DNA of 64,000 nucleotides, taken from Berberis thunbergii (taxonomy: Eukaryota; Streptophyta; Magnoliopsida; Ranunculales; Berberidaceae). Within the stretch, counting starts at the first letter, position 1, and the number at the start of each line of letters is the position of its first letter. The position numbers and the translations under genes were made by a program. This document shows, one piece after another, positions 11,360-23,690 of the stretch. The stretch spans positions 62,001-126,000 of the forward strand of contig QNQO01009168.1 in assembly GCA_003290165.1 (NCBI GenBank), written 5' to 3'. The notes under the pieces were generated by a model. That model was not told the origin of the DNA. It saw only the letters and a list, made by a program, of their open reading frames with translations, and did not search any database.

Positions 11360-12720
11360 GACATTACGCTCAGCTACACTAGTGATGCCCAGGTCCAGGA
11401 CATGATAACTAAGCTACTGATACAGCCAGAGGCAATCCCAAATTTCAGTCGGCAACAAGGTATTCTTAGATTCCAACAGTCAATCTATATTGGTTGCTCA
11501 GTTACTCTAAGAAGACAATTGATCCAATCACTATATGTTTTACCACTTGGAGAACACTCTGAAATTACAACAACTTACCAAAAGCTAAAACAACACTTCT
11601 ACTGGCCTCATATGAAGTCTCAACTCATAGACTTTATCAACTCCTATGACATTTGCCATTGCAATAAGATTGACCAAGCAGGATATGGTGGCCTCTTGCA
11701 ACCTTTACTTGTCCCTAAACACGCGTGGCAACACCTAAGTATGGACTTCATCGAAGGGTTACCACCATCACAAGGAAAGTCTATCATCTTGGTGGTGGTT
11801 GATCGATTGACTAAGTTCAACCATTTCATTGCTTTAGCACACCCCTTCACAGCTCATATGGTTGTAGAGATTTTCTTACAACAGGTCTACAAACTACACG
11901 GAATGCCATATTTAGTTGTATCTAATAGAGACAAAGTGTTTCTCAGCCAATTCTGAAAGCAACTATTTGCTGCTTTAGGGACATCTTTAGCCCTTAGCAC
12001 GGCATACCACCCATAGACGGATGGTCAAATTGAATGAACTAATTCATGCTTGGAAACCTACCTATGTTGCTTTACTGGTCATGCTCCTTCCAAGTGGACA
12101 AGATGGTTGTATTTAGCTGAGTATTGGTTCAATACCAATTTCCATTCCAGTTTAAACACAATTCCATTTCAAGCACTGTATGGGTATCGACCTCCTCTTT
12201 TGGCTCTTCCCCCCAACAACTCCTTATCAATCCCAGAAGTGCAACACTATCTGCAACAAAGAAATGAGATGCTCAACATCGTCAAGGAACGCATGAAAAT
12301 TTACGCAGATCGTCACCTCAAAGACATGTCATTATCTCTTGGTGAGTATGTATACCTCAAATTGCAGCCATACTGCCAAATTTTCGTGCAAGTGCGAAAG
12401 AATCTCAAATTATTAGCACGATACTACGACCCATTCCAAATCTTCGAATGTGTTGGACCTGTTGCTTACCGCCTTGAGCTTCCTACAAATTCAAAAATAC
12501 ATCCGGTCTTCCACGTCTTTCTCAGCTCAAGAAGAAGGTGGGCTCTTCTCATTCCACCTCCCCTACTCTGCCGTTAGTCAACCACAATGGTGAGTTTGTT
12601 GTTGAACCTTTAGCCATTTTGGGAAGGAGACTCATTCTGCGCAATAATAGGGTCGTGACACAAGTGTTGATCCACTGGTCAAAATCCTCTTCAGATGCTA
12701 CCACATGGGAGGATTGAACT
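11360..12720 (+). pseudogene. Gypsy integrase and chromodomain, broken
   Basis: Frames 11402-11956 and 12050-12577 give the integrase zinc-finger region (HFYWPHM, CHCNK), catalytic core (SMDFIEGLPPSQG; VVVDRLTKF; then VSNRDKVFLSQF where most relatives have SDRD) and the C-terminal PVAYRLELP...IHPVFHVF region. Stops lie at 11954, near 12015 and near 12034. At about 12650-12718 a shifted frame reads VLIHWSKSSSDATTWED, a chromodomain. The Asp-to-Asn change in SDRD removes a catalytic residue, so integrase would be dead even without the stops. Confidence 0.9.
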
Positions 12721-12785
12721 TCCCTTCGGGCTTGTTTTCCCTCATTCAATCCTTGAGGACAAGGATGATTTGAAGAGGTTGGTAA

Positions 12786-14668
12786 TGTCAAGATCTGGAT
12801 TACAGAGAGGAATTATTGGCGGGAAGATTGAATTGGTTTAAATAAGGGAGAAGGGTAGATTGGTAATTAAAGTCCAAATTGTTAGTTGGTGATGTTAACA
12901 TAATTATTACATAATATACCTCCTAATTTATATTTGTTAGTGTTTCGAATAACGTATTTTAGTTTAATTATTTTATTTTTGTATTTTGTAGGATTTGGAG
13001 TTTAAATGACAAAAGTGCATTAGCGTGGCGAATTTGAAAATTCATAGACAATTTGACGAAGTGGAGCGGGAGACACTCAAGCCAAAGATTAAGATAACCA
13101 ATGAAAAAAATAAAGGAAATTAATTTTGAATTTTTGTGGAACAAAGAAATGATATGGATGAACATAGCCAAACCCACATTTCCTAGAAAATAATCTAAAC
13201 AAAAGGGGTGGTTTCCAATTATATTTGGTTTTCAATTGTATATGGACCCCTTTTGTTTCCTTTTGTATTGAGTTTCCAATTTGTAGTTGGTTTCCATTTG
13301 TATTGGGTATTTGGTTTCCAATTGAGTTGCCAATAATGGTTATTTTCTTTACCATAAATATAGCAACAGAAAAGAGAATAGGGGGCAACAAATAAGGTGT
13401 TTCTCTTGACCATAAATACAGCAGCCAAAGATGGAAGAGAAGGCAATATGCTGTCCAGGAACAAGTAGAGTGCGCAGGACAGCAGGGAATACAACAACAA
13501 CAGCCGAAACGCAGCAGCAGAACATGAGGATACGCTGTCTAGAACAGCAGGAAACGCTATCCAAAACAACAGGAAACACTGTCCAGAACAACAGTGATTC
13601 AGTGAAGACGATGTCCAGCAGGGTGTGCATCGTTGATCCACTAAGCGCTACCATGTCGATGAAGCTCCACACCGCTATTGCTGTCATCACCTCCATCATG
13701 TGTCACTAAACTCCACGCAAGGCGAAGATGTGAACTCATAGATGTAACACACTTAATTAGTATTTGATTCGTTTTATGCTTTCACGATGAATAATGGTGT
13801 TTATGATTTTCACTTTTATTTAATATAGGAGTTTATGTTATTTTAGTGACAAATATTTCATCAATTTCTTCGTAGATTATTATTCCGATGATTGTCTTTT
13901 TCTTCTTCATATAAGTTTAGTCGCGATTTTCTTATTTGTGGAATTTTTAAGGATCAATTAATTTCAGTAGGTTAGTTATATGTGATTGTCTTTTATTACG
14001 TTATTGTCTTCGGATATATCGTAAATCTAGGATATCATATATGACCAACCTTTGTACTTTCTAGAAAAAAGGAAATAAAAAATCCATTTACATTAGAATA
14101 TATTGGTGCATTAAAGACTATTTTTCCGATTATGTTGTTTGGGATGTGAAACACGTAATCGAGTCATCATAGCGAATCAATACTAGTTGGCGCGTGAAAT
14201 CTAGAAGGGATTCTTGGAACCTTTTGACTTTTCTAAACTTTATTTTTATTAAACTAAATTCAATTTCATATTTTAAAATTGATAGAATTTCTTACATTTA
14301 GTTTCGCGTAGTTTTTCTTCCTTGACATTGTTTTGTAGATCACTTTTCCTCGTGGGATCGACACTCCAATTTACACTCCAATTTTCACTGCAATTTACCG
14401 CATGTACTGTTTGGGCGTAATCAGTTGGGACCACAATTTGTTACGACACGTGTAAGAAGACAATATAATAGATTGAATTTCTGTTAGCTTCATCCCTTTA
14501 AAAGGGGAAAGGAACCCTAGTATCAGTAAGAAGATTGTAATAGAAAAATAGGCTCAATTGTTTCAATTGAGAGGTGTGTTGTAATCCTTCATTCGAATTG
14601 AATACAATATCTTTCGAATTTCGATATTTATCTTCCATTGTCTCCAATTAGAGTTCTTTAGCTTGTCA
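12786..14668 (+). repeat. Gypsy 3' LTR, split by an insertion
   Basis: Begins TGTCAAGATCTGG just after the chromodomain. Resumes after the insertion with CACGTGTAAGAAGACAAT, a leader-like region with poly(A)-type signals (AATAGAAAAATAGG, GAATTGAATACAATA), and ends about GCTTGTCA at 14668. No 5' LTR is present for comparison, so the ends are approximate. Confidence 0.6.
12898..14438. mobile_element. Unclassified insertion in the gypsy 3' LTR
   Basis: About 1541 bp lies between two TGTTA pentamers (12893-12897 and 14439-14443) that could be a target duplication. It contains no recognisable protein; open frames around 13219-13709 are low-complexity CTG/CAG-rich shadows. Its ends contain pieces (TTTTGTAGGATTTGGAG near 12990, TCGTGGGATCGACACTCC near 14352) that resemble the block at about 27800-29460 in order and spacing, so the two may be related non-autonomous elements. 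Confidence 0.5.
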
Positions 14669-16174
14669 GGTACGTGGCATATCACCGCATATCTCAGATC
14701 TACATTTGTCACCCTCCTCATCTGTCATTTCACCACCACAGAGAACAAGAATTTCTTAGCATCAATGGTTGCGGGGAGAAGATTAGCAAAAAAGGAGAAG
14801 CAGAATAGGAGGCGGGGAGAAGATTAGCAAAAGAGATGGAGATGGATATTTGGAAGCAGAGAGATGGAGAGGAGGCGGGGGAGAAGATTTGCAAAAGAGA
14901 AGGAGAAAATAGGTTTATGGTCTTTTTATTCTTTTATGTACTCAATGGTATTTTGGTAATAACACCGGATAAACAGGACAGATATGGCCAAATTCGTATC
15001 TGCTCTGAATATTCAACGAATACTGTTTGGATCCTCGAAACCACACGAAAATCCATTTAGTAATTTCCAAATCCGCCTCATTCAAATTAAGTGAGACGAA
15101 TATCTATAAAAATCCGCCCCACTGTCAACCCTAAACTCAATTAACCGTTTAAAACTTATAGGAACGATTGGCTTTCAGATTAATATCAATATTAAAATGT
15201 CCTAATAAGATAAGGGGCAAGGGATATTTTGGTGTTAAATTGCTCCAATAGCAATAGGCAATTACAGTTAAACGTGCATAAACATTCACTCAGACAAACA
15301 CTTGGCCATGTGTCTTGTTGTGTGTGCAATGTACACAATAAATGGTTAAATGGATATATTTATCAAAAAAAAAGAGGGGGTCCAAATTTTCAATCAAATC
15401 CTCAGATTGAAATTAAACTCACGAGGGACTAATTACTAATAACCTCATGAGTAAAAGGGCTTGTTGGAAATAATTACAAGAAATAGAGGATAGAACAAAT
15501 CTGTCAATCTTTCATGTGTGGATGTGAAGAAACAAAATCTGTGTTTTCTTTGGAGAGGAAGAACAAGATGATTACATAGGAAGAATTCCAAGTTTACAAC
15601 AAAAGGTCTGTTTTGGGTTGGATTTCCTCCTTCAAGGGTGATTCGTTTAAGGGTTTCTTCAATCTCTAGGTGGTAAGGGCTTCAATCCTCATTTATATTG
15701 CTTTTAAATATAATCATCTATTTATTAGACCATGTAATGCCTTCAAGACTATGTTAATAAAAAAATGTGTGTTCAAAATGGAGATATTCTATATTGTCAT
15801 GATTGGCAATCCCAATATAATCTTTAACTAAAGCATATAAGATCACCAAAGCATAAGATTCCGGAGCACTGATTTGTGCATTGGGGGATGGTCTACACGT
15901 GATTAGATTAACTCTGTTTTTCTCCAATTTTTCTAAATTCAGAAAGAGAGAAGGATAGAGTGATCCGAACACGTGTGAACCACCCTCCCAAGTGTGCTCT
16001 TAGACCATGCTTTGCAGAAGCTCTGAAGAATGTCTTAGGAGAAAATTCACATAATCATCCATTGAGTCCATAATGGTGTATACATAATTAAATACCCATT
16101 GTTCCTTCTCTAGAAACTACATCTGATACTTGACATCTGAACACAGATACATAGAGTGGGAAGGGAAGGCTGTG
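14669..16174. other. Spacer and 5' region of the second epoxide hydrolase
   Basis: A G/A-rich duplicated motif (GGAGGCGGGGAGAAGATTAGCAAAAG type) occurs near 14800-14890. The rest is non-coding. The last 100 bases before 16175 should include the leader of the downstream gene; an in-frame ATG at 16130 would add 15 residues that the homologous copies lack. Confidence 0.4.
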
Positions 16175-17497
16175 ATGGAGGGAATAAGGCATAGAATGGT
16201 AGCTGTAAATGGGATAAACATGCACATTGCAGAGAAAGGCCAAGGTCCCATTGTGTTGTTTCTTCATGGATTCCCAGAGCTATGGTACACATGGAGGCAC
16301 CAAATAGTCGCGCTTGCTGCTCGTGGATACCACGCTGTGGCTCCTGATCTTCGTGGTTACGGTGACACTGATGCACCCCCTTCAGCTAGTGAATACACTA
16401 CTCTTTCTGTTGTCGGTGATATCATTGCTCTCATTGACTCACTTGGCCAGGAACAGGTGAATTCTAAGTTTCAGGATCACTGTTTTAACCATCTAATATT
16501 GTAGTTTTTTGCTTAGGATTTTTTTTTTTTTTTGGCCTTTTTCTTCATTTTACAGCTATAGTTGTTGTTCACTGGGAAGTTTGTAGGTATTTGTTGTAGG
16601 CCACGATTGGGGAGCTAATATTGCATGGCATCTTTGCTTGTTCCGACCAGATCGAGTGAAAGCATTAGTGAATCTGAGTGTAGCCTTTCAGCCGCGCAAT
16701 CCATCAGGCAAGCCTACTCAGAGGTTGCAAGCCATCTTTGGTGATGATTACTACATAATTCGGTTCCAGGTTCTGTTGAATTTTTCTACTTACCAGTATT
16801 CTGGATTTTTACAGTAACACACAAACTTCACAGATTGGCTCTAGTTCACATCTATGTTTCAAGCTTGAAATTTGCCTTATTGTGTCTGCAGAAGCCTGGA
16901 GAAATGGAATCGGAGATTGCTCATGTTGGCACTGCAACTGTACTAAAACAATTTCTTACATACCGAACTCCAGGTCCACTGCTTATATCAAAAGACAAAG
17001 GGTTAGAACCTGATGGACCGATTGCATTGCCTTCCTGGTGCTCAGAGGAAGATGTTAACTATTACACCAGCAAATTTGAAAAGAAGGGCTTCACTGGAGG
17101 ATTCAACTATTACAGAGCTTTAGACCTGTAAGTGAACTGAAAAATGTGATTTAATCTAATGACAGAAATCTTAATCAGTATACAAGATTAACTAAATACA
17201 ATGATTTTACATATGTCCTTGTTTCCCCCCATTCACAGAAACTGGGAGCTCACTGCACCATGGACAGAAGCACAAGTGAAAGTACCAGTGAAGTTTATCG
17301 TCGGGGACCTAGACCTGACTTATAGTATCCCAGGCGTGAAGGAGTTTATACACGGTGGTGGATTCAAGAAATATGTGCCCTTGCTCGATGAAGTAGTTAT
17401 AATGGAAGGAGTTGGTCATTTCATCAACGAGGAAAGGGCAGACGAAATTAGCACACACATTTATGACTTCATCAATAAATTTGCTGTTATTCAGTAA
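16175..17497 (+). CDS. Soluble epoxide hydrolase (alpha/beta-hydrolase fold), second intact gene
   Basis: Four exons: 16175-16456, 16587-16769, 16892-17127 and 17239-17497, giving 319 residues. Exon lengths 282 and 183 are identical to those of the minus-strand gene at 3228-4476, and intron phases match, so both come from one ancestor. Motifs: HGFP 31-34, nucleophile Asp101 (GHDWGA), cap Tyr about 150 (YYIIRFQ), NYYRAL near 228-230, Asp259 (DLDLTY) and His294 (EGVGHF). The catalytic set is complete. The protein should hydrolyse epoxides in the cytosol. It lies in the opposite orientation to the left-hand cluster, about 11.7 kb away across transposon DNA, and is more diverged from it than the cluster members are from one another. 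The 3' end faces FAHD1. Confidence 0.95.
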
Positions 17498-18004
17498 CGT
17501 AAACTTAGATCGACTTTCTTATTCAGTTGGAGACCCTTCAGACATGTAATCCACAAGCTTTGCATCATACGTATATTGTAAGTCATGAATACAATAAATA
17601 CATCCAATAAAATTGGCTTCTGCTAGAGGAGAAACCATCACATTGGTCCCTCGCTCCATTCTCGTAACATATATAGTATTAAAACTAGCATTCATATGTG
17701 GTACAATACTCAAGTTTCCTACGAACAAAAATGTAAGATGTTTCCATCAACAAAGCTTAGACAGGGTTGAAAATCTTTTCAAGTTACAGAGTTCATCGCT
17801 TTTTGTAAGAGATCTTCGACTCCAAACATACACTTTCTGTTCTTTTACTATCACATTCCACTCAACTCAGAGAGAACTTAAATATAGCGAAAAAAGAACT
17901 CTTCGATCTTGGATTCTCTTTCTAATGATTCTTCACGCTTCTAAGGAGAGTGATATTATTCTTTGAAACTTCAAGGCTACCATTCTTGCGGCTGGAGGCT
18001 CACC

Positions 18005-21000
18005 TCAAAGACTTCCAGGTTTCTGACGTTTCTGAACGTCAAAATAAATTTCTATCAAGTCTGTTATGCCAGCAGTTATCTTTTGCCCTACTTTCACAGG
18101 CCCAACACCTTTTGGAGTGCCTAACAAGAAAACATCAGCAGCATAGTTAAGCATCAAACTTCAGCATTGTCAATACGAAGGACAGGAATAAGATATCCAT
18201 TGGCTTTGAATAAAATGATTATAACAGAGTTGTTCATGCAATTGTGAACTATGAATGATTAAAGGAAACGAAACAAACTACATTGGATTATTTGGTCCAA
18301 TGAGAAGCTATTTTCTTGGGAGCCTTGATATCCTAAAACTGAAAATTGGTAAAACAATTTGAATGCTCTTCGAGACATATCTCAAAACTAGTTATTCAAA
18401 CTTATAATCATCTAAAAATTTCTTTCAACGCAAGGCTACTAACTTTCCCATCTTACGAGATAACTCTCGCATAATAGAAAACAGTTTATCAAGTAAGGTT
18501 TAAAAATCATGAGATTTTGAAGACAGCTAAAACACGTGATATAGTTCCTCCAGTTGTAAAGTGAAAGATTTGGCATAACCACACAAAGATCCAGTCTAAG
18601 CAAAGTAAAATGTTAGAGGACTATACAATTCACGTAGGTGACCAGAAGATAGTACCTGTTAATATGACATCTCCTTCTATGAGTGTCATGATGGAACTAA
18701 TGTAGCTGATGAGAAAGGGGATTTTGAAAATCATATCTGCTGTTGATCCTTTCTGTCTGATTTCTCCATCTACCTGAGAAGAACAACCATTCATTACTCT
18801 AATATCAGCAGTATCGGAACCGTGAGTTCTCAAGTAGCTGCTATAAAATAAAAAGAGGACAAAGATTATGAAATTGTAAAACCTTCAGCCAAAGCTCCAA
18901 GTTGTCAGGGTCAGTCACCAGTGACTTAGGGAGCTGCAAGGAATTTTTATTATTGGTCCAAGATTATAAGTGAATAACCATGCTTAAAGAATTCTACAAT
19001 TAAAGACTTGATGAAGAAATTAGAACAAAGAATCTAGGAAGGGTTATTTCTTTAAATATTATTGGTCCCTAGAAAAGCTAGCTGTTGGATGTTTCTTAAT
19101 TCTCTTACAAATGAACTAATTGGCATGAAGGTGTCCTGGCCTTTAGCAACTGTCCATGGAAGACCTGCAGACTAGACAAAGCGTCAGAAAAAAAATGTTA
19201 TTGAAGCAAAACATAATTAACAATGTAACTGAAAAATAGGTTGTGCAAAATAAATGGTAACGAGTAAAAAAAACAAGTTACTTTTTCCACGTCAAGAACC
19301 CAAGGCAATTTACAAAGTCACTGTTTTTGCAAAGTCTTAAAGGATGAATGCACAATTTGAGATAGTGTTTCAGGGCTCATGTCAAGGTTGAGTGCACAAG
19401 AGCTAAAACACTCTTATGTCTCTATATGTATAAATGAGTGAGAACCTTTATACAATCTGAGATAGGGCCTCAAGGCTCACGGAAATAGTCATGCTTATGC
19501 ATGTGCAATACTACAACCAATATGGCAATGTCAAGGGGTGTGATTTGGGTGAGCCATTCCTAACCCAACCCAAGCACTGGAAATTTTGGCCCGTCTCATG
19601 TGATTTAAACTTAGGCAGTCCATGAAAAGTGTGGTTTGGCTGAAACACCCTTACATCTACGATGTTTTGTATGGAATACCCATTTCATTTTAACGTGTGA
19701 AACTTCAAGAACCCAACCCAGCAATTTTAACCCACGATGTTTTGATATAAAATTGATATGTTGCTTTGATCGGACTCAACTTCGGGTTGCTGACATAATT
19801 TTAATGTGGAAATCACTTAATAAGAATTTTATCTAGGCATGTCTCTGCAAGATATAACATGTTGAAAAGAAAATACACTTAAAAGCTAATTGGTTTAATA
19901 AAATCAAAGACTCAAGAGTACAAAGTTATGCAGTACTTTATATTTCAGAAAAAATGTTTGTTCAGGATGTAAAGTAATTAAAAAATGCTTTGGTCTTTTT
20001 ACACTTTTTACCCTTTCTCTTTAAAACACAACCACAAACACCATCTATAGAAGGGGCAAAAGTATAAAAAAACCAAAACTTGGCCCAAACCTGACTGGCT
20101 AGAATTGTTAAAAGAAAATGCATGCATCATTTTATTTCTTGGTCTTTTACAAAAAAATAAAGAATATCAATCACCTACCTTAGCAGATGCTTGGATTTCC
20201 CTTGCTGTCATATCTAAAGCAAGGGCATAACCTGAAACAAAGGTCAAGAAATCAATAAACTCCCAGTTTGGAACAAATGATACTATTTAATATTATAATA
20301 AAACCAATTGATGACCATAATGGTGTAAAAACCAAGCTTTTTCACTATGTTGACGACTAACACAGGAAGTATTAGATTTTTAGAAGGTGTGTGGTAGGAG
20401 TGGTTAAGCAGGGCATTCCCATTGATGGGATGAGTCAGGCGGAGTATGGATTTTTAGGAGACATAGGAGGGTGGTTGTCGTTGGCTACTTGAGGCGGAAG
20501 CAAGAGGGAGGCTGTATGTGTTGCTTAGAATGTTGGTAACTTCAAGTTTGGCGTGCTTCTTTACTTGATCGCTGTTTTCGGCATTTTGCTTGGTAACCAT
20601 AAATTGTCATGGGATGGTAGTGGTGCTGGGGTGGCAAGTGAGGAAAGCAACCATTCATTGTTGCAAAAGGATGGAGGTCTAAAATGGCGTATAGAGCATG
20701 TCTTCGCAGGAGATATCTGGAAGTGGTATTCAGGATGATCAACTTCATTTATGGCGTTTTCTTTGGTAGGCTTAGTTGGTCGTGTGATGGCAATGGCAGT
20801 TCCACGGTGGTCGATGGGCAATGTCATACTGGACAAGTTTTTTTTGCAGCGAGATACAGATGGTTAGCAGGTTATCCTCGCCACATATCAATTAATTCGA
20901 TTTTTATACAAGTAGAAAGATTCCTTGATCAGTTGACCCTAATCCATACATATATAACACAATATTTTTTGTCTCGGAACAGGAAAACATATACTAATCC

Positions 21001-21669
21001 GGTTTTTTTTTTCAAAGTTTCCCCAAAGAATTGAACTTTTTTATATGCAAATGATACCTGCAGGTTTCCCGAATTTTTCAACAAAGTTCTACATGATTTT
21101 TCTTATCTTTCAATTAACCCCAAAACATTTCCATTCAGAAAAATTCCAAATTCAAACATGTACAAAAATTAGAGTATGACTCAAAAGACTTGATTTTTGA
21201 GAATTACCTCCAACATAATCCATCGCAGTTGCTTCAGAAACGTTGCGAGCTTTCTGCCCAATCACCACAGCCAACTCCACCTCATGATCAAGTGACAACA
21301 AAGGGTGTGGAACTTCAATTGTTCCCCCATTTGGCAAGTAAGAAGAAGTGGGTTTCATGAACAACACCGGCTCCTGAAAAAGGAGTAAATTTTACACAAT
21401 TAAAACATCTCCAAGATCAATTTCAATAAAGGGGGTGTCTAATCTAATCAATCACAACTTTGGGTTCTTTGAAAAACTAAAAATTGAGGTGCAAAGATTC
21501 AATCTTTATTGAATTGGAGAAATAGAGAAAGAGAGAGTAGGAGAAGAAGATTGACCTTGGGGACGGCATTGCCTAGTTCCTTGGCGTGAGCAGCGTAGTT
21601 TCTACCAACAGCTACTATCTTGGTTCCCATACTCAGAAGCTTTTGATAAGCTGAACCTGCTGTCGCCAT
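18005..21669 (-). CDS. FAHD1: Acylpyruvase / fumarylacetoacetate hydrolase-domain protein (FAHD1 type)
   Basis: Seven exons: 21669-21556, 21373-21208, 20231-20179, 19171-19109, 18933-18883, 18773-18656 and 18120-18005, giving 226 residues, normal for FAHD1. All introns are GT-AG and the frame is continuous. FAHD1 proteins hydrolyse acylpyruvates and can decarboxylate oxaloacetate, usually in mitochondria. Visible family motifs are VGRNYAAHAKEL (residues about 21-32), DHEVELAVVIG with metal ligands Glu69 and Glu71, YALALDMTAR with Asp100, GLPWTVAKGQDTF, DGEIRQKGST and GDVILTGTPKGVGPV near the C-terminus. Introns 2 and 3 are each about 1 kb; a foldback MITE sits in intron 3. It converges on the epoxide hydrolase with 507 bp between stop codons. 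An organelle signal cannot be judged by eye. Confidence 0.95.
19985..20110. mobile_element. Foldback MITE, copy j, in FAHD1 intron 3
   Basis: The stem TTTGGTCTTTTTACACTTTT pairs with AAAAGTATAAAAAAACCAAA, and the right end is GGCTAGAATT as in copies c and h. The left arm lacks the outer 25 bases or so, and no 9-bp duplication was found, so it is a truncated copy of the second stem subfamily. It is intronic and should be transcribed within the FAHD1 pre-mRNA. Confidence 0.55.
20380..20880. other. Unidentified G-rich block within FAHD1 intron 2
   Basis: This block is more G-rich than the surrounding intron and has short open frames on both strands. No known domain, terminal repeat or target duplication was recognised. 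It may be an old insertion. Confidence 0.3.
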
Positions 21670-22112
21670 TAATAACCTTCAAAGCTCTCTCTCTCTCTCT
21701 CTCTACTTATCAGCTGATCTACAAACTTCTTACAAGGGTTCTGCTCTCTACTTCCCCCAAGGCCCCCCAACAACTAGAGTGCCAAAGTTTTTATCATCTT
21801 CGATTTTTTTTAAGGTCAAAATGCCAAAGGAGCATATGGTCAGCATTAGTTGACTCATTCTGCGACATCAATTTTGAGTATTTGACCTGTACTCTTCCTC
21901 ACATATTGATTTATATAGCCAGTAGCTACTTTACACACTGTTACTTTAAGGACTGTTTTGTTTTTTCAAGCGTATCGAGGTCAGAACTCAGAAATCAAAG
22001 TAAGATTGATCTTGTATTAAATCTAAACCATCCAACATTCACATTCGCAACTTTGCACAAAGCCACTTGGTGCTTGTTTTGGAGGGAAACCCTGGGTCCG
22101 TTAACCTGGGAA

Positions 22113-22313
22113 GAGGAATTCTAAATGTCGAGGAAACAGGCGAGGAAATGGGCGAGGTCAGCGACGTGGCGGGGTGGAGACCGTCCACTCTACTCGGGAT
22201 GTGTGCCATCGTTTTTGGTTTGCGCATCCCGAGTAGAGTGGACGGTCTCCACCCCGCCACATTGCTGACCTCGCCCATTTCCTCGCCTGTTTCCTCGACA
22301 TTTAGAACTGCTC
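22113..22313. mobile_element. Foldback Mutator-type MITE, copy e (best preserved)
   Basis: Arms of about 80 bp pair almost perfectly (CTAAATGTCGAGGAAACAGG with its complement at 22286-22305; GACCGTCCACTCTACTCGGG with its complement), around a loop of about 25 bases. It is flanked by a perfect 9-bp duplication ACCTGGGAA at 22104-22112 and 22314-22322. It lies about 440 bp upstream of the FAHD1 start codon. The near-perfect arms suggest a recent insertion. Confidence 0.92.
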
Positions 22314-23283
22314 ACCTGGGAATTAGGGTTCTCCGAATCAAGTTACGTGTGCTAAAAACTCTTATTTTTGTGCGTGGGGGAGTTGTACGCACAGTAATAT
22401 TAATTCATTTGTTCTTGCTTTTTCTAAATAGATCCTTGTGGTCCCTTTTCGATACAGGTGTGAAACTCGGCAAGGGAGTGAGCTCTATGTGATCACTAGA
22501 AGAACAACTTGCTTCCTTGCTAAATTCCCCATTTCTGAATGGCGATGAGACATCAAAGGTTGCATACTGAAAAATATATGAATTCTATAAGTTCCATGCA
22601 GGGAACTAAACAGTAAAAATAAAAATATATACACATAATTGTAATTGGATATCCTTCTGTTCAAGTTTCTAAGGTCTGAACAATGGAAGTGTGGCTTATA
22701 CGAAATCTTTGTCAAGTTTATGGTCAAGGATGTAAAAGGGCAAATTTAAGAAGCAAAATACTGGCTATCTCACCTCAAAGCCCAAATCAACCCATCTGAA
22801 CAAAACTTACAATAAAAAACACAGGAATCATTGTAACTTCAACTGCGGCAGTTTCATTTCAAATGAAAACATCTCACCACTGACGAAAATTTTGAAAGCT
22901 GACCCCTGAAGAAGGATGGCTTGGACAACCACCAGTAAAGGTGGCATTCTGCATATTCATCAGGCACTGCCCAGCAAACATCCACTCCTGTACTAGTACT
23001 TCAAGCAATAATATATCACCACCAAATTCACAGGAGACCGTATTGCCAAACATACCAGTAAGACTTGGCACAGTCGCCCATCAATCTGCCCATACCAAAC
23101 CAAGACTCCAGAAACTGCAACTGATAGATCCCAAAAACTAAAGGTAGTATCAAAGAGGAACAGATCTCACTTTTGCTTGGAAATCAGAAAAAAACTGAAT
23201 CTAGGAACTAAAGTTGAAGGTTTACTCCCTTAAACCCATCAAATCCTGCATGGAAGATGAAGATCAGGGTATAGACCATGGGA
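22314..23283. other. Non-coding stretch between FAHD1 and RPL18
   Basis: Short open frames only (for example 22874-23071 minus) with no recognisable domain or splice context. I see nothing else in it. Confidence 0.4.
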
Positions 23284-23291
23284 GTGCTTGA

Positions 23292-23690
23292 TAGGGCTGA
23301 AAACCGAACCGACTTTTTCACTTAAACCGTGAACTTTAGGTCGATTTTAAAAATTTTCAAACTAAAACCAAACCGACCATTAACAAAATCGATCCAAAGT
23401 CGAACCGATTCTAATTTATGCAAACTATAATCAAACCGACTAAATCGAACCGACCGATTATTTTAAACATATTGTATTATTTATATATAAAATATATATT
23501 ATTTATTATATATATTCGATCGATTCAGTTTGATCAGTTAAAATCACATAGAAACCGAAAACCGAATTGACCACTTCAGTTTTGAATTTTTTAAAATCGA
23601 AATCGATCCAAATTTAAACAAAACCGATTGATTTGGTTTAGATCGATTTGGTCGGTTTAATCGGTTTGATCGATTTTTTGTTCAGCCCTA
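23292..23690. mobile_element. hAT-type MITE, family 1 copy 1
   Basis: Ends TAGGGCTGAAAACCGAACCG and TTGTTCAGCCCTA form a terminal inverted repeat, and the whole element is rich in CGGTTT/AAACCG motifs around an AT-rich core. It is flanked by GTGCTTGA (23284-23291) and GTGCCTGA (23691-23698), an 8-bp duplication with one change. The 8-bp length points to the hAT superfamily. Confidence 0.85.

Larger units (their letters stand above)
7256..14668 (+). mobile_element. Ty3/gypsy chromovirus, 5'-truncated and nested
   Basis: The element lacks its 5' LTR, gag, protease and the start of reverse transcriptase. It begins mid-RT near 7256 and keeps the rest of RT, RNase H, integrase, a chromodomain and a 3' LTR. 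A 2975-bp LTR-like insertion splits RT at 7732-10706, and a second insertion (about 1.5 kb) splits the 3' LTR at 12898-14438. Stops and frameshifts interrupt the coding parts, so it is dead. The terminal chromodomain after integrase marks it as a chromovirus. Confidence 0.85.

Noticed and set aside
13219..13709. Several overlapping open frames of 90-140 codons
   Set aside because: They result from CTG/CAG-rich low-complexity sequence inside the insertion in the gypsy LTR; no domain was seen in any frame.
22039..22492. Open frames across the 22.1-kb hairpin, on both strands
   Set aside because: The same peptide pieces occur in opposite arms because the arms are inverted copies; this is structure, not coding.
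23292..23690. Possible satellite or CRISPR-like array because of the many AAACCG repeats
   Set aside because: There are no regular spacers; the ends, inverted repeats and 8-bp duplication show a hAT-type miniature element.
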